A DNA stretch of 64,000 bases from Streptomyces scabichelini (GCF_011045015.1 NZ_JAAKZY010000010.1:1-64000), one strand, 5' to 3'; counted from the first letter of the stretch, positions 40,710 to 49,589 are shown. Program-made: numbers and translations. Notes: a model not told the origin generated them from the sequence alone.

Positions 40710-42446
40710 ATGAGTGGGTCCGAAGAGCCGTCGGGTGTCGGTGGGACGGGAGAGCCGTCGGGCGGACCGGAGTCCACGCCGCCGCCCTCCGAGTGGCTTA
40801 CCTACCAGCTGCCGGAGGACGCGGAGTACCCGGAGGAGCCGGAGGACGCCGTGCCCGAGGACCCGTGGCGGGCCGCGGCAGCCGGGCTGTTCAACCTCTC
40901 CGGGCTCGGGCTCGGGTATGTGCTCCTGAAGCGCTGGCCGCTGGCCGCCCTGTGCTGGATCGCGACCGGCTGGCTGCTGGTGGCCGCGCTGCCCGCCGAC
41001 CCGGACGGGGTGCCGGACGGGGCGGTGTGGGCGTACGGCCTCGTGCTGGTGCTCGCCGCGGCCCACGGGGCGTGGCTGGGGCGCCGTACGCGGCTGACGT
41101 TGCCGTGGCGGTCGACGGTCGCCGCCGGGCTCGGGCTCGTGCTGCTCGCCGTGCCGGCCGCCAGCGCGGTGGGGTACGAGGCGGCGCGGGAGGAGGCGTA
41201 TCAGCAGATGCTTCTCGACCGGCTCGCCAAGACGGACCGGCTGGTCACGGCCGCCGCGCGGCGCGACGGCTTCGCCGAGGCCAAGGGGGACTACGAGCGG
41301 GCGCTGAGGGCCTACCGTGCGCTCGGCGACGACCATCCCGGCAGCCGGGCGGCGCAGCACATCCCCGACCGTCTCGACCGGTACTACGCCGCCGTGGCCG
41401 CGCCGTACCGCGAGAAGGAGTACTGCGAGGCCCTGGAACCGCTGCGGTATCTGTGGAAGCTGCCCGACACGATGGGCAAGCGGCTCGGCTCCCTCGCCGA
41501 CTGGCCCGTCCGGCCCCTGGCCACCTCGCTCTACGAGTGCGGCATCACGAACCTCGGCTCCGACGCCGTGACCGAAGCGGACGCGAACGGCGGCGCACTC
41601 GCCGAACTCCTGCGTACGTTCCCCGACTCGGCGCAGGCCGCCAAGATCGGACCGGCCGTCAGCGCGGAGATCGCGAAGCAGTCCAAGGCTCTGAAGGGCC
41701 AGGCACCCTGCCCGGCCAGCGAGGAGTTGCAGCTCATCAGCAAGACCATGGTCGACCTGCCCGCGGGCAGCCCCGGGGACGGGCTGCGCACGGACGCCGT
41801 CAACGCGGTGGAGTCAGGCGCCTACGCCTGCGGGGTCGACGAGTTCAAGGACGACAAGTTCGGTGCGGCAGCCGAGACGCTGGGCGACTTCGCCGACAAG
41901 TACGAGGACAACAAGAACGCGAAGCGGGCCCGGCAGATCGCCATCGCCGCGGAGATCGCCGCCGAACGGCCCGAGGCGGGCCGGAAGCTGCCGCCGTCCC
42001 GTGGCCCGGGCGGCGCCAGGATGCCCATGGAGATCAGCAACGACGCCCCGACCGCGGTCGAGTTCCTCTACACCGGCCCGGTCACCGGCAGCATCTACCT
42101 CCCGGCCTGCGCCGACTGCACCGAGTACTCCAGCGAGTCCGAGGCCGCGAGTGCCGCCTGCTCGAACAGCGGCATCGACTACCCGACCAACTATCTCAAC
42201 CTGCCCGCCGGCAACTACCACACCCTCGTCAAGTACGCCGACGAGTCCGACGAAGGTACGGAGGGCGTGGAGAACAGGGCCGACGGCATGCGGATCGATC
42301 CCGGCTACACGTACACCAACTGCACGTACGTCGTGAGCGAGAGCAGTTACCCGGGATACCCCGGCCTTCCGGGCCTTCCGGCCCTGCCTGAACTCCCGGA
42401 GATCGAGCCGATCGAGCCGATCAAGCCCCTTGAGCCGACCGTGTGA
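40710..42446 (+). CDS. large membrane protein of unknown function
   Basis: A 578-residue protein. The first 50 residues are Pro/Glu/Ser-rich and cytoplasmic. Three to four helices occupy about 52-155, starting with AAAAGLFNLSGLGLGYVLLK, a pattern seen in TM2-like small membrane domains. The exported region of about 400 residues is helical with TPR-like spacing (AKGDYERALRAYRALGDDHP, then FKDDKFGAAAETLGDFADKY). A Cys-rich beta domain follows with CADCTEY, SAACSN and YTNCTYV, and the end is a Pro/Leu/Glu tail. No enzymatic motif is seen. GGGGGAG precedes the ATG. It is convergent with the chaperone operon. Confidence 0.7.
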   Translation: MSGSEEPSGVGGTGEPSGGPESTPPPSEWLTYQLPEDAEYPEEPEDAVPEDPWRAAAAGLFNLSGLGLGYVLLKRWPLAALCWIATGWLLVAALPADPDGVPDGAVWAYGLVLVLAAAHGAWLGRRTRLTLPWRSTVAAGLGLVLLAVPAASAVGYEAAREEAYQQMLLDRLAKTDRLVTAAARRDGFAEAKGDYERALRAYRALGDDHPGSRAAQHIPDRLDRYYAAVAAPYREKEYCEALEPLRYLWKLPDTMGKRLGSLADWPVRPLATSLYECGITNLGSDAVTEADANGGALAELLRTFPDSAQAAKIGPAVSAEIAKQSKALKGQAPCPASEELQLISKTMVDLPAGSPGDGLRTDAVNAVESGAYACGVDEFKDDKFGAAAETLGDFADKYEDNKNAKRARQIAIAAEIAAERPEAGRKLPPSRGPGGARMPMEISNDAPTAVEFLYTGPVTGSIYLPACADCTEYSSESEAASAACSNSGIDYPTNYLNLPAGNYHTLVKYADESDEGTEGVENRADGMRIDPGYTYTNCTYVVSESSYPGYPGLPGLPALPELPEIEPIEPIKPLEPTV

Positions 42447-42479
42447 CTCACTGGTCGAGCCGACCGTGTGACTCACTGG
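42432..42479 (+). repeat. 25-bp tandem repeat x2 carrying the stops of two convergent genes
   Basis: Units 42432-42456 and 42457-42479. The plus-strand TGA (42444-42446) is in the first unit; the minus-strand TGA of the DUF1257 gene (42475-42473) is in the second. Confidence 0.9.
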
Positions 42480-42880
42480 AACCGGCGCAGCACCATCCTG
42501 ATGGTCCCGTCCCGCTCCGTCGTCTCCTCGGTCAGGTCGAAGCCCTGGGCCGCCAGGGTGCTGGAGGTGAGGTGGTAGGCGTGGCGGGCGGTCACCTTGC
42601 CCAGCCAGGTCTCGTCGTGCTTCCTGCGGTCGTACTCGCTGATCACGGCCAGGTAGTGGCCGTCCTCCTGGTGCAGGAAGCCGATGTCGTTCGAGGCCCG
42701 GCCGATGTGTGCGCGGCGGACGATGACATGGGCGCGGTCGGAACGCCGGTCGCCCTGGTAGCCGTACAGCGGCTGAGCTGCGTCGTGGACTTCCACGTCG
42801 TCGTAGCCGACGTCCGCGAGTGCGGCGCGCAGGGCGTCCGGGTCGGTGATCTGAGTGGTCATGGTGGTGAAGTGCGACAT
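42473..42880 (-). CDS. DUF1257 (Ycf35-like) protein, last gene of the chaperone operon
   Basis: A 135-residue protein matching DUF1257/Ycf35: MSHFTTMTTQITDPDALRAA, a LxDVGYDDVEVHDA segment, GYQGDRRSDRAHVIVRR and the C-terminal GFDLTEETTERDGTIRMVLR. The family is best known from chloroplast and cyanobacterial genomes and has no assigned activity. It starts 15 bp after the AAA ATPase gene. Its pairing with a DUF2997 protein in the same operon repeats an association known from cyanobacteria, so the two likely act in one complex or pathway. Confidence 0.9.
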   Translation of the reverse strand: MSHFTTMTTQITDPDALRAALADVGYDDVEVHDAAQPLYGYQGDRRSDRAHVIVRRAHIGRASNDIGFLHQEDGHYLAVISEYDRRKHDETWLGKVTARHAYHLTSSTLAAQGFDLTEETTERDGTIRMVLRRFQ

Positions 42881-42895
42881 GGGAGCCTCCGGGTT

Positions 42896-44491
42896 TCAGG
42901 GACCGAGCGGTTCGAGGGGGACGACGAACTGGCGCTCCGCCTCGACCGCCTCGTCGAAGGACGCGGACTGGGCGCGGCCCTCCCGCATCCAGGCACGCAG
43001 CGCGCCGATGGTCTCGCGCTGGGACACCGACAGCGGGACCTGGCGGGCGAGCGCGGCGAGGATGTCGTCGGTGGTGAACTCGCGGTCCTGGTGGAAGCCG
43101 ACGTACATCGCGTCCACGATCGTCTGCTCGATCTCGGCACCGACGTACCCCTCGGACTGTGCCGCCAGCCTCGCGATGTCGAAGTCGGCCGGCAGCCGGC
43201 GGCGCTTGCGCAGGTGCACCGAGAAGATCTCGGCGCGTTCCTCGGCGGTGGGCAGGTCGAGGAAGAAGATCTCGTCGAAGCGGCCCTTGCGGAGCACCTC
43301 GGGCGGCAGGCTGGAGACGTCGTTCGCGGTGCCGACCACGAAGCAGGGCGCTGTCTTCTCCTGCATCCAGGTCAGGATCGTGCCGAACACGCGGGTGCTG
43401 GTGCCCGAGTCGCCGCCGCCGTGGGCGAGGGCCTTCTCCATCTCGTCGATCCACACCACGCACGGCGCCACCGTCTCGGCCAGGCGCAGCGCCCGGCGGG
43501 TGCGCTCCTCCGCCTCGCCGACCAGCGAGCCGAACAGGGCGCCGACGTCGAGCCGCAGCAGCGGCAGCCGCCACAGCCCGCCGATCATCTTGGCGGTCAG
43601 GCTCTTGCCGGTGCCCGGGATGCCGATCAGCGCCATGCCCTTGGGCGAGGGCAGGCCGTAGTCGCGGGCCTCCTGGGTGAAGGCGCGCTCCCGCAGCCGC
43701 AGCCACTGCTTGAGTACGTCGAGACCGCCCACGTCGTCCGGGGTCTCGTGCACCGGATAGAACTCCAGCGCCTCGCTCTCCCGGATGACCTCCTTCTTCT
43801 CCCGTACGACCGCTTCGATGTGCCGGTCGTCCAGCGCGCCGTCGCGGACGATGGACTTGGCGTAGGCGCGACCGGCCTGCGCGGCCGTCATGCCAAGGGC
43901 CGCCTGGCCCAGCTTCTCCCGTCCGCCGGGCGTCAGATCGACCTTGATCCCGGGTGTCTTGGTGAGCCCGCTGAGCACGCCGTCGAGTTGCTCGCCGTCG
44001 GGCAGCGGGAGTTCCAGCACCTCCGTCTCGTTCTTGAGCTCCTCGGGGACCGTGCGGGTCGGCGAGATGACGACGATGGACTTACGGGTGAACTTCAGCC
44101 GCTGCGCCGTGTTGCGCAGCTTCCGCTTCACCTGGGGGTTGGACCAGCAGTCGTGGAAATCCTTCAGTACGAAGGTGATGTCGCCGTCCGCCTTCTCGAT
44201 CTGCTCGATCACGGTCAGCGGATCCCGCGCGGAGGGCAGGTTGCCGGGCTTGCCGCTCAGCGCCTCGAATCCGTCGGCCAGATCCCAGGCGAGGCAGGGG
44301 CGCCGTCCGCGCTCGCAGACCTCGGCTATGGCCTGTAGCGCCCGTTCCTCTTCGAGGGTGACGACCACCACGAGGGTGTAGCGGGCCCGCAGGAACAGGT
44401 CGAGTTCCGCCTCGAAGGTCATCTGCTCTTCTGCGCCGGCGTTTTGACGGGCCTTTTTGTCAAAGCTCATGCGGCCGTTGTCGCTCTTCAT
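42896..44491 (-). CDS. Ycf46-like AAA ATPase
   Basis: A 531-residue protein. The N-terminal 240 residues are a degenerate ATPase-like or adaptor domain (LDLFLRARYTLVVVVTLEEE, then a DITFVLKDFHD strand). The C-terminal half is a classical AAA module with GIPGTGKS (290-297), VVWIDEME (345-352), a sensor region FVVGTANDVSSLP and RKGRFDEIFFLDLP with arginine fingers. The architecture matches Ycf46-type AAA proteins, whose role is unclear. Its start overlaps the radical SAM stop by 4 bp. A second in-frame ATG lies at codon 8. It likely remodels an operon partner using ATP. Confidence 0.9.
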   Translation of the reverse strand: MKSDNGRMSFDKKARQNAGAEEQMTFEAELDLFLRARYTLVVVVTLEEERALQAIAEVCERGRRPCLAWDLADGFEALSGKPGNLPSARDPLTVIEQIEKADGDITFVLKDFHDCWSNPQVKRKLRNTAQRLKFTRKSIVVISPTRTVPEELKNETEVLELPLPDGEQLDGVLSGLTKTPGIKVDLTPGGREKLGQAALGMTAAQAGRAYAKSIVRDGALDDRHIEAVVREKKEVIRESEALEFYPVHETPDDVGGLDVLKQWLRLRERAFTQEARDYGLPSPKGMALIGIPGTGKSLTAKMIGGLWRLPLLRLDVGALFGSLVGEAEERTRRALRLAETVAPCVVWIDEMEKALAHGGGDSGTSTRVFGTILTWMQEKTAPCFVVGTANDVSSLPPEVLRKGRFDEIFFLDLPTAEERAEIFSVHLRKRRRLPADFDIARLAAQSEGYVGAEIEQTIVDAMYVGFHQDREFTTDDILAALARQVPLSVSQRETIGALRAWMREGRAQSASFDEAVEAERQFVVPLEPLGP

Positions 44492-45123
44492 TCGCCCACC
44501 TCGATGTCTACTGGCTGACGGTGCGGACCCGCGGGTGCCGGGGGAGGGGCGAGCGGGTCGATGCCGGTGAGGGTCAGGCGCCCGTCGGGGTGGATGACCA
44601 CCTCCGCGTCCGGTACGGCGTCGAGATCGTGCAGCGCGTACCGGTCGCCGAACAGGTGCACCGTCTTGTTGGCGGAGCCCCGCAGGCCCCGGGCGATGCG
44701 CTGCCCGGACTCGTACCGCCCGGCGAGCAGCACGTCGACCGAGTCGCACAGGGCCGCCGCCTCCGGCATACGGGTCACCTCCGACCAGCGGTAGCCGGTG
44801 AACAGAACGGCCGACAGGGAGGTCTCGGCACGGATGCGTGCCAGCAGGCGCAGGACCGGCTCGCGCTGCTGAAGCGGCTCACCGCCGCTGATCGTCACTC
44901 CCTCGACACGGTCACCGAGGCGCACGATGCGCTCGAACAGTTCGTCCACGGTCGTCTCGCCGCCGCCCCGTTCATGGGTCTCGGGGTTGAAGCAGCCGGG
45001 GCAGCCGAGCGTGCAGCCCTGCACCCAGACCACGGCGCGGGTGCCCGGGCCGTTGGCGGCGCTGTACGGCTCGAAGCCGTGGAGGCGCAGCCCCCGCTGC
45101 GGCCCCCGCTGTGATCGGCTCAC
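44488..45123 (-). CDS. small radical SAM enzyme, activase-like (4Fe-4S single cluster)
   Basis: A 211-residue protein with C37-x3-C41-x2-C44 (GCTLGCPGC), a SAM-binding GGEP motif (about 80-83) and a short truncated barrel. This size and layout are typical of NrdG/PflA-like activating enzymes. No glycyl-radical enzyme gene is present in the window, so the target is likely another operon product. The protein overlaps both neighbours by 4 bp (ATGA), which means translational coupling to DUF2997 upstream and the AAA ATPase downstream. Confidence 0.88.
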   Translation of the reverse strand: MSRSQRGPQRGLRLHGFEPYSAANGPGTRAVVWVQGCTLGCPGCFNPETHERGGGETTVDELFERIVRLGDRVEGVTISGGEPLQQREPVLRLLARIRAETSLSAVLFTGYRWSEVTRMPEAAALCDSVDVLLAGRYESGQRIARGLRGSANKTVHLFGDRYALHDLDAVPDAEVVIHPDGRLTLTGIDPLAPPPAPAGPHRQPVDIEVGE

Positions 45124-45332
45124 GAGCCCGGCCCGCGCCGCACTTGTTCGTCGACGCGCTGCTGGAGCACCGCCTGGGCCTCGGCGGTCAGCTCGCGTTC
45201 CACGACCTCGCCGCCGAGCGCCTTCTCCAGGTCCTCGGTGAGGTCGAGGCAGCCCGCTCCGGCCACCCCGCGCACCTCGATCCTGGTGGTGCCGTCCGGT
45301 GCGATGAACACCTCGACTTCCTGCAACTCCAT
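45120..45332 (-). CDS. DUF2997 protein
   Basis: A 70-residue protein with the whole DUF2997 pattern: a strand VEVFIAPDGTTRIEVRGVAG followed by AGCLDLTEDLEKALGG and EVVERELTAEA. The single Cys (C28) in G-C-LDLT is conserved in the family. It is too short for an enzyme; a protein-modification substrate, carrier or adaptor is possible. Within the operon it sits immediately before the radical SAM gene and overlaps it by 4 bp. Confidence 0.9.
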   Translation of the reverse strand: MELQEVEVFIAPDGTTRIEVRGVAGAGCLDLTEDLEKALGGEVVERELTAEAQAVLQQRVDEQVRRGPGS

Positions 45333-45373
45333 ATGCCCTCTCCCTCTCCCTCTGCCTCGCCCTGTCCCTGTCC

Positions 45374-47005
45374 CTACGTCAGCTTCACCACGGGGTAGTC
45401 GCGGTGGGTGACCCGCCCGCTGACCAGGTCGTGCGCGGTCAGCAGCAGCCGCTTGTTGGCATCGATGCCGAACTCCACGCGAAACCGCGCCTGCCCGGCG
45501 GACGCGGGCGGCTTGGCGTGCAGGAACATCGGGCTCTGTTCGTTGATCCAGAAGCGGTTGCGGATGTCGTCGTCCTCGGCCGAGATCTCCCGGACCCGCC
45601 AGGCGCCCGACGGGTCGCACACCAACTCGGTCTCGCCGGTGGAGCCGTCGTGCCGCCGGCCGGCGAGTTCGTAGATGGCGATGCCTAGGTCGCGCTGCCC
45701 GTCCTGGGTCGCGCGGACCGTCATGGTGTGGACCGGCTCGGTGGTGGGGTAGGCCGTACCGGCCTTGACGCAGGTGCGGTACTCGTACCGGCCGCTCTTC
45801 CGGTCGAACCAGCGCACCGCGTAGTCGTGCTGGATGTGGTCGTAGAAGTCCGTACCGGCCGCGAAGGCCGCGGCGCCACGCGCCACCGCGTCCAACGGCC
45901 GGTCGCTGAGGACCCGTTCACGGCCGAAGATGCGCTCAAGGGTCCGGCGTACGGACGGGATCAGGCTGCTGCCGCCGACCATCAGCACCGCGGCCAGATC
46001 GTCCTCGTCGTAGCCGCGGGTGGCCGCCGCCCGCAGCGCGCGGCGTACGACCCGGTCGATACGGGAGTACAGGTCCCGCCGGTCCAGCAGGTCCTCGAAC
46101 GACACCACGCGCTCGCCGGGTGGCTCCGCGCCGCTGCGTATCAGGTCGATGCCGAGCACGGCCCCGGTGTCCGGGTTCATGACGCTGATCTCGGCCCGTT
46201 CGCGGCCCGGCTCCGACAGGGCCTCCTTGGCGCGCTCGCACTCCACCAGCAGGGCCCGGCTGAGCCGGCGTACGTCCTCGTCGCTGTCGCGGCGTCCGCA
46301 GCGGGCGAGGAGTTCCTCGTAGATCCACTGGTCGATGGTGGACCCGCCGATGTCGTCGCCCGCCTTGCCCAGGACCCGGCAGTACCGGCCGGAGCCCGCG
46401 CGGTCGTCCTCGTCCTGTACGCGCACCACGGCCGCCTGGACCGTGCCGCCGCCGAAGTCGAACATCAGGTAGGCGTGGCCGGGCCGGATGTGCGCGCCGT
46501 AGCCGAGCACCGCCGCCGACGGCTCGTCGATCAGCCTGAAGCGGGGCATGCCCGCCGTCTCGGCGGCCTCGGCGAGCCAGTCCTCGTAGTGCTCGAACGA
46601 CTCGACCGGGGCGGTCAGGGCGATCTCCTCGCCCTCGGTGCCCGCCTCGACGGCGGCGAAGGCCAGGACCGTGGACAGGAAGTCGCGGCCGGCCTCGTCG
46701 TGCGACACCTTCCGCCCGCCCACGGCTATCTTCTGCGGGCTGCGGTTGGAGATGTAGCGCTTCATCCAGCGGAAGGTGCCCGCCGCGTGGTATTTGCCCG
46801 CCGACAGCACCTGGTCCCCGAGGAACTGCCGTCCGTCCTCGGCGTAGTGGATCACCGACGGCACGACGGGCACGCGGTGGGCGCCGTGTCCGAGCAGGCG
46901 TCCGTAGTCGGGGATGCCGACGGTCACGCCCTGGCCCGACGCCTCGTCCCAGACGGCCGCGACGGTGTTGCTCGTACCGAAGTCGACGCCCAGTCTGCCC
47001 GCCAT
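45374..47005 (-). CDS. Hsp70 family chaperone-like ATPase
   Basis: A 543-residue protein with the actin/Hsp70 nucleotide-binding fold. Phosphate-1 is GVDFGTSN (6-13), phosphate-2 is FDFGGGTV (182-189) and the adenosine motif is LMVGGSSLIP (341-350). The C-terminal 160 residues form a short beta-rich substrate-binding-like domain; there is no long helical lid. It is therefore a specialised Hsp70, not the housekeeping DnaK. Its ATG overlaps the stop of the GrpE-like gene (TGATG), so the exchange factor and chaperone are co-translated. Confidence 0.92.
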   Translation of the reverse strand: MAGRLGVDFGTSNTVAAVWDEASGQGVTVGIPDYGRLLGHGAHRVPVVPSVIHYAEDGRQFLGDQVLSAGKYHAAGTFRWMKRYISNRSPQKIAVGGRKVSHDEAGRDFLSTVLAFAAVEAGTEGEEIALTAPVESFEHYEDWLAEAAETAGMPRFRLIDEPSAAVLGYGAHIRPGHAYLMFDFGGGTVQAAVVRVQDEDDRAGSGRYCRVLGKAGDDIGGSTIDQWIYEELLARCGRRDSDEDVRRLSRALLVECERAKEALSEPGRERAEISVMNPDTGAVLGIDLIRSGAEPPGERVVSFEDLLDRRDLYSRIDRVVRRALRAAATRGYDEDDLAAVLMVGGSSLIPSVRRTLERIFGRERVLSDRPLDAVARGAAAFAAGTDFYDHIQHDYAVRWFDRKSGRYEYRTCVKAGTAYPTTEPVHTMTVRATQDGQRDLGIAIYELAGRRHDGSTGETELVCDPSGAWRVREISAEDDDIRNRFWINEQSPMFLHAKPPASAGQARFRVEFGIDANKRLLLTAHDLVSGRVTHRDYPVVKLT

Positions 47006-47619
47006 CAGCGGACCTCCTTCTTGTGCGTCTCGTCCACTGGAGGGTTGTTCTCTGGGTGCGGGTTCGTTGTGGCTGGTCGCGCAGTTCCCCGCGCCCCTTC
47101 GGGGCGCTCAACACCAGCTTTGCGTATGGTGCGTCCGTCCAAGGACAAGCCCACCACCCGGATCAGCACCTGCTCTCCCGGCGCGGGCGTCGTCGCCGCG
47201 CTCAGCGGCTCGTGGCGGTTCGGGTCGAACGGCTGCGGTGCGCCCGCCTCACCGATGGTGTCGACGCCCACGTCCCGGAGCAGACGCAGCAGCCGGGTGC
47301 CGACCTCCACGACGTCAGCGGTACGCACCTGCGCGCTGCCCGAACGATGCAGATGAGCCTGTGTCGACAACTGCACCAGCGGCGAGCCGATCGTCGTCAC
47401 CAGCTGTTCCAGGTCGGCGCGGGTCCGTTGCCTGGCGCCCTCTTCCGCGCCCTCGCGGGCCCGGGTGAGCTCGGCCCGCAGTCGCTCGACGGTTTTGTCG
47501 CGCTCGGCGATCTCCAGGCGGGCCTCTCTCAACTCACGCCGCAGCCGCAGAGTTTGATCCGCGTTTCCCGGCAGCAGCCTGCGCAGCGCCTGGGTGGCCC
47601 TGGCCATGATGGTGCTCAT
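47005..47619 (-). CDS. GrpE-like nucleotide exchange factor
   Basis: A 204-residue protein. A long N-terminal coiled-coil (about 20-65, LRRELREARLEIAERDKTVE) is followed by a GrpE-like dimer region (LEQLVTTIGSPLVQLSTQAH), then a beta domain with VGTRLLRLLRDVGVDTIGEA and EQVLIRVVGLSLDGRTIRKA. It is diverged from housekeeping GrpE and lies directly before the Hsp70 gene with overlapping codons. The last 25-30 residues come from a dispersed intergenic repeat (47054-47109) that has entered the 3' end, so the native C-terminus may have been replaced. Confidence 0.82.
   Translation of the reverse strand: MSTIMARATQALRRLLPGNADQTLRLRRELREARLEIAERDKTVERLRAELTRAREGAEEGARQRTRADLEQLVTTIGSPLVQLSTQAHLHRSGSAQVRTADVVEVGTRLLRLLRDVGVDTIGEAGAPQPFDPNRHEPLSAATTPAPGEQVLIRVVGLSLDGRTIRKAGVERPEGARGTARPATTNPHPENNPPVDETHKKEVR
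47054..47109 (+). repeat. dispersed repeat, copy 2 (module A), inside the GrpE-like gene
   Basis: Contains TGGCTGGTCGCGCAGTTCCC and CGCGCCCC-TTC-GGGGCGC. It encodes the C-terminal tail of the GrpE-like protein on the other strand. Confidence 0.85.
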
Positions 47620-49589
47620 CGCCTCCCCTTCCGTTTGCCCTTGGGCCGGTGCGGACGCCGACGGGGCGCGTGGCCTTGTGGGGTCTCGTCGTCGGTGAGC
47701 TCGACATCGTGGGCCGCGGCCTGGTCGCCGTACGAGGCGTCGAGGAGTTCGACATCGTGCCGGTGGCGCCACCGTACGAGTGCGGAGATGAGGTCGAACC
47801 AGGCGCGTTCGGCGCTGGAGAGCTTGCCGGACGACTGCGCGAAGCTGCGTATCCCGGCGGGATCCAGCTCACCGAGGGGCGTACGGACCAGGGTGTCGAG
47901 CTTCGACAGCTTGCGGGTCCACCAGAGCATGCGCCCGTCGCTCGACCCGCTGGCCAGCAGTGTGCCGTCCGGGCTCACGGCCAGGCACTCGACAATGTTT
48001 CGGTGGCCCCGGAGTTCCCCCGCCGGGTCGCCGGAGGGCAGATGCCACAGCCGTACGACGCTGTCCTTGCCGGCACTTGCGAGCAGCTTGCCGTCCGGTG
48101 TCATGGCCAGCGCCCGGATGAGGTCGGTGTGCCCGGTGAGTACGCCCGCGGGCTCACCCGAGGGCAGGTGCCACAGCCGGACGGTGTGGTCGTAACCGCC
48201 GCTGGCCAGCAGCGAGCCGTCCGGGGTGATGGCCAGGGAGCCGACATGGTCGGTGTGGCCCTCCAGGGTGCGGATCGGCGCACCGTCGGGCAACCGCCAC
48301 AGCCGCAGATTTCCCTTCTGGCCCCCGCTGACGAGCATCGTCCCGTCCGGGGTCACGGCCAGGCACGGGACCCAGAGCCCGTCTGCCCGGAGGGTGGTGG
48401 TCGGGGTCAGCCGGTCCGAGTTCAGGCGCCACAGCTGTACGTTCGGGCCGTAGCCGCCGCTGGCCAGGAGGTTGGCGTCCGGGGAGAGTGCGAGGGCGAG
48501 GAGATTGCTGCCGAGCACCCTGTTGCGCCTGGCCATGGTGTGGGAGTACTCACCGGCCGGCTCGCCCAAGGACTCCGTACGCCCGATGCGACTGGACACG
48601 GTCAGGTTCCAGAGCCTGATCCCTCCGCCCTGGTCTCCCGTGACCAGCAGCCTGCCGTCAGGCGTGGTCGCCATCGTCAGCACACGCTTCGCGTCGCCGC
48701 CCGCGAGCCGGCCCATGGGGGTTCCCGTGGGAACCCGCCACAGCTGGGTGTCTCCCCTGCTGCCACCGGTGAGTACCAGTTTCCCGTCGCGGGTCATGGT
48801 CAGGCACTGGACGTCGTGGGCCGCTTGGATGACCTGTGCCTGCTGCTCGCCGAACGGGCTCGAGGCGGGGAGTTCCACGGCGCAGGCGTCCCTCGCCAGC
48901 CGCACCAGTTCGGCGAGGGCTTCCCGGTCGCTGTGGGCCAGCTGCCAGAGCGCGGCCCCCGCCGTCCGTATGACCGGTGCCGCCCGCTCCACCGGGGCGT
49001 CGAGCGCCAGCCGCCACAGCTCCTCCCACCGCTGGGCGGCCGTCAGCGTCTGGACCGCCGCGTCCCACTCGATCTCGGACACCGGACCGGCTTGGCGCGT
49101 GGCCCCGTCGGCGACCACCCGTACCCACTCGAGGCGCCCTCCCGCGCGCGCCTTCTCGGCCAGTCGTCGGCGCAGCGCCTCCCCGGCCCCGGCATGGATG
49201 CCCCGCAGCAGGCTCCCGTCGAAGTCGAGGTCGGCGTAGCGGTCGAACTCGCCGGCCAGGAACAGCACCACGGCATGCCGACCGGGATCCGAGGGGCTCC
49301 GGCCCGTCTCCGCGAGCATTTCGGCGATGCGCGCGTCGCCGGTCGAGACCACCGCGTCCGCCGCGGCGTCGACCGCGTCCTGATCCTTGACGTTCCGGAG
49401 GGCACCGCGCGCGATCTCGCCCACGACCGGATCCGAGGAGTGCACGAACGCATCGGCGAGTACGGCCACCGCGTCGGCCGTGCCGAGCGCCGCCAGCTCC
49501 TCCGCCGCCCGGTGGCGCCGCCGCGCCCCGAACATCCTGGACGTGTCCCTGATCCCGGCAGCCAGCCGGTCCAGCCGGGGATCACTCAT
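47616..49589 (-). CDS. WD40 repeat protein, first gene of the chaperone operon
   Basis: A 657-residue protein. The N-terminal 240 residues are helical with HEAT-like periods (AAEELAALGTADAVAVLADA). WD40 blades follow, ending in typical W-x-LPSG or RLW: QLWRVPTG, RLWNLTV, QLWRL, RLWRLPDG, RLWHLPSGEPAG, RLWHLPSGDPAG and MLWWTRK. At least seven repeats make a full propeller. The basic tail (RRRPHRPKGKRKGRR) may bind nucleic acid. It probably scaffolds the operon's proteins. Its stop overlaps the GrpE-like start (ATGA). The start codon lies in a tandem repeat. Confidence 0.92.
   Translation of the reverse strand: MSDPRLDRLAAGIRDTSRMFGARRRHRAAEELAALGTADAVAVLADAFVHSSDPVVGEIARGALRNVKDQDAVDAAADAVVSTGDARIAEMLAETGRSPSDPGRHAVVLFLAGEFDRYADLDFDGSLLRGIHAGAGEALRRRLAEKARAGGRLEWVRVVADGATRQAGPVSEIEWDAAVQTLTAAQRWEELWRLALDAPVERAAPVIRTAGAALWQLAHSDREALAELVRLARDACAVELPASSPFGEQQAQVIQAAHDVQCLTMTRDGKLVLTGGSRGDTQLWRVPTGTPMGRLAGGDAKRVLTMATTPDGRLLVTGDQGGGIRLWNLTVSSRIGRTESLGEPAGEYSHTMARRNRVLGSNLLALALSPDANLLASGGYGPNVQLWRLNSDRLTPTTTLRADGLWVPCLAVTPDGTMLVSGGQKGNLRLWRLPDGAPIRTLEGHTDHVGSLAITPDGSLLASGGYDHTVRLWHLPSGEPAGVLTGHTDLIRALAMTPDGKLLASAGKDSVVRLWHLPSGDPAGELRGHRNIVECLAVSPDGTLLASGSSDGRMLWWTRKLSKLDTLVRTPLGELDPAGIRSFAQSSGKLSSAERAWFDLISALVRWRHRHDVELLDASYGDQAAAHDVELTDDETPQGHAPRRRPHRPKGKRKGRR

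Noticed and set aside
44488..45123. NrdG (anaerobic ribonucleotide reductase activase) for the small radical SAM protein
   Set aside because: No NrdD or other glycyl-radical enzyme gene is present and the operon context is different; only the activase-like size and motif are shared.
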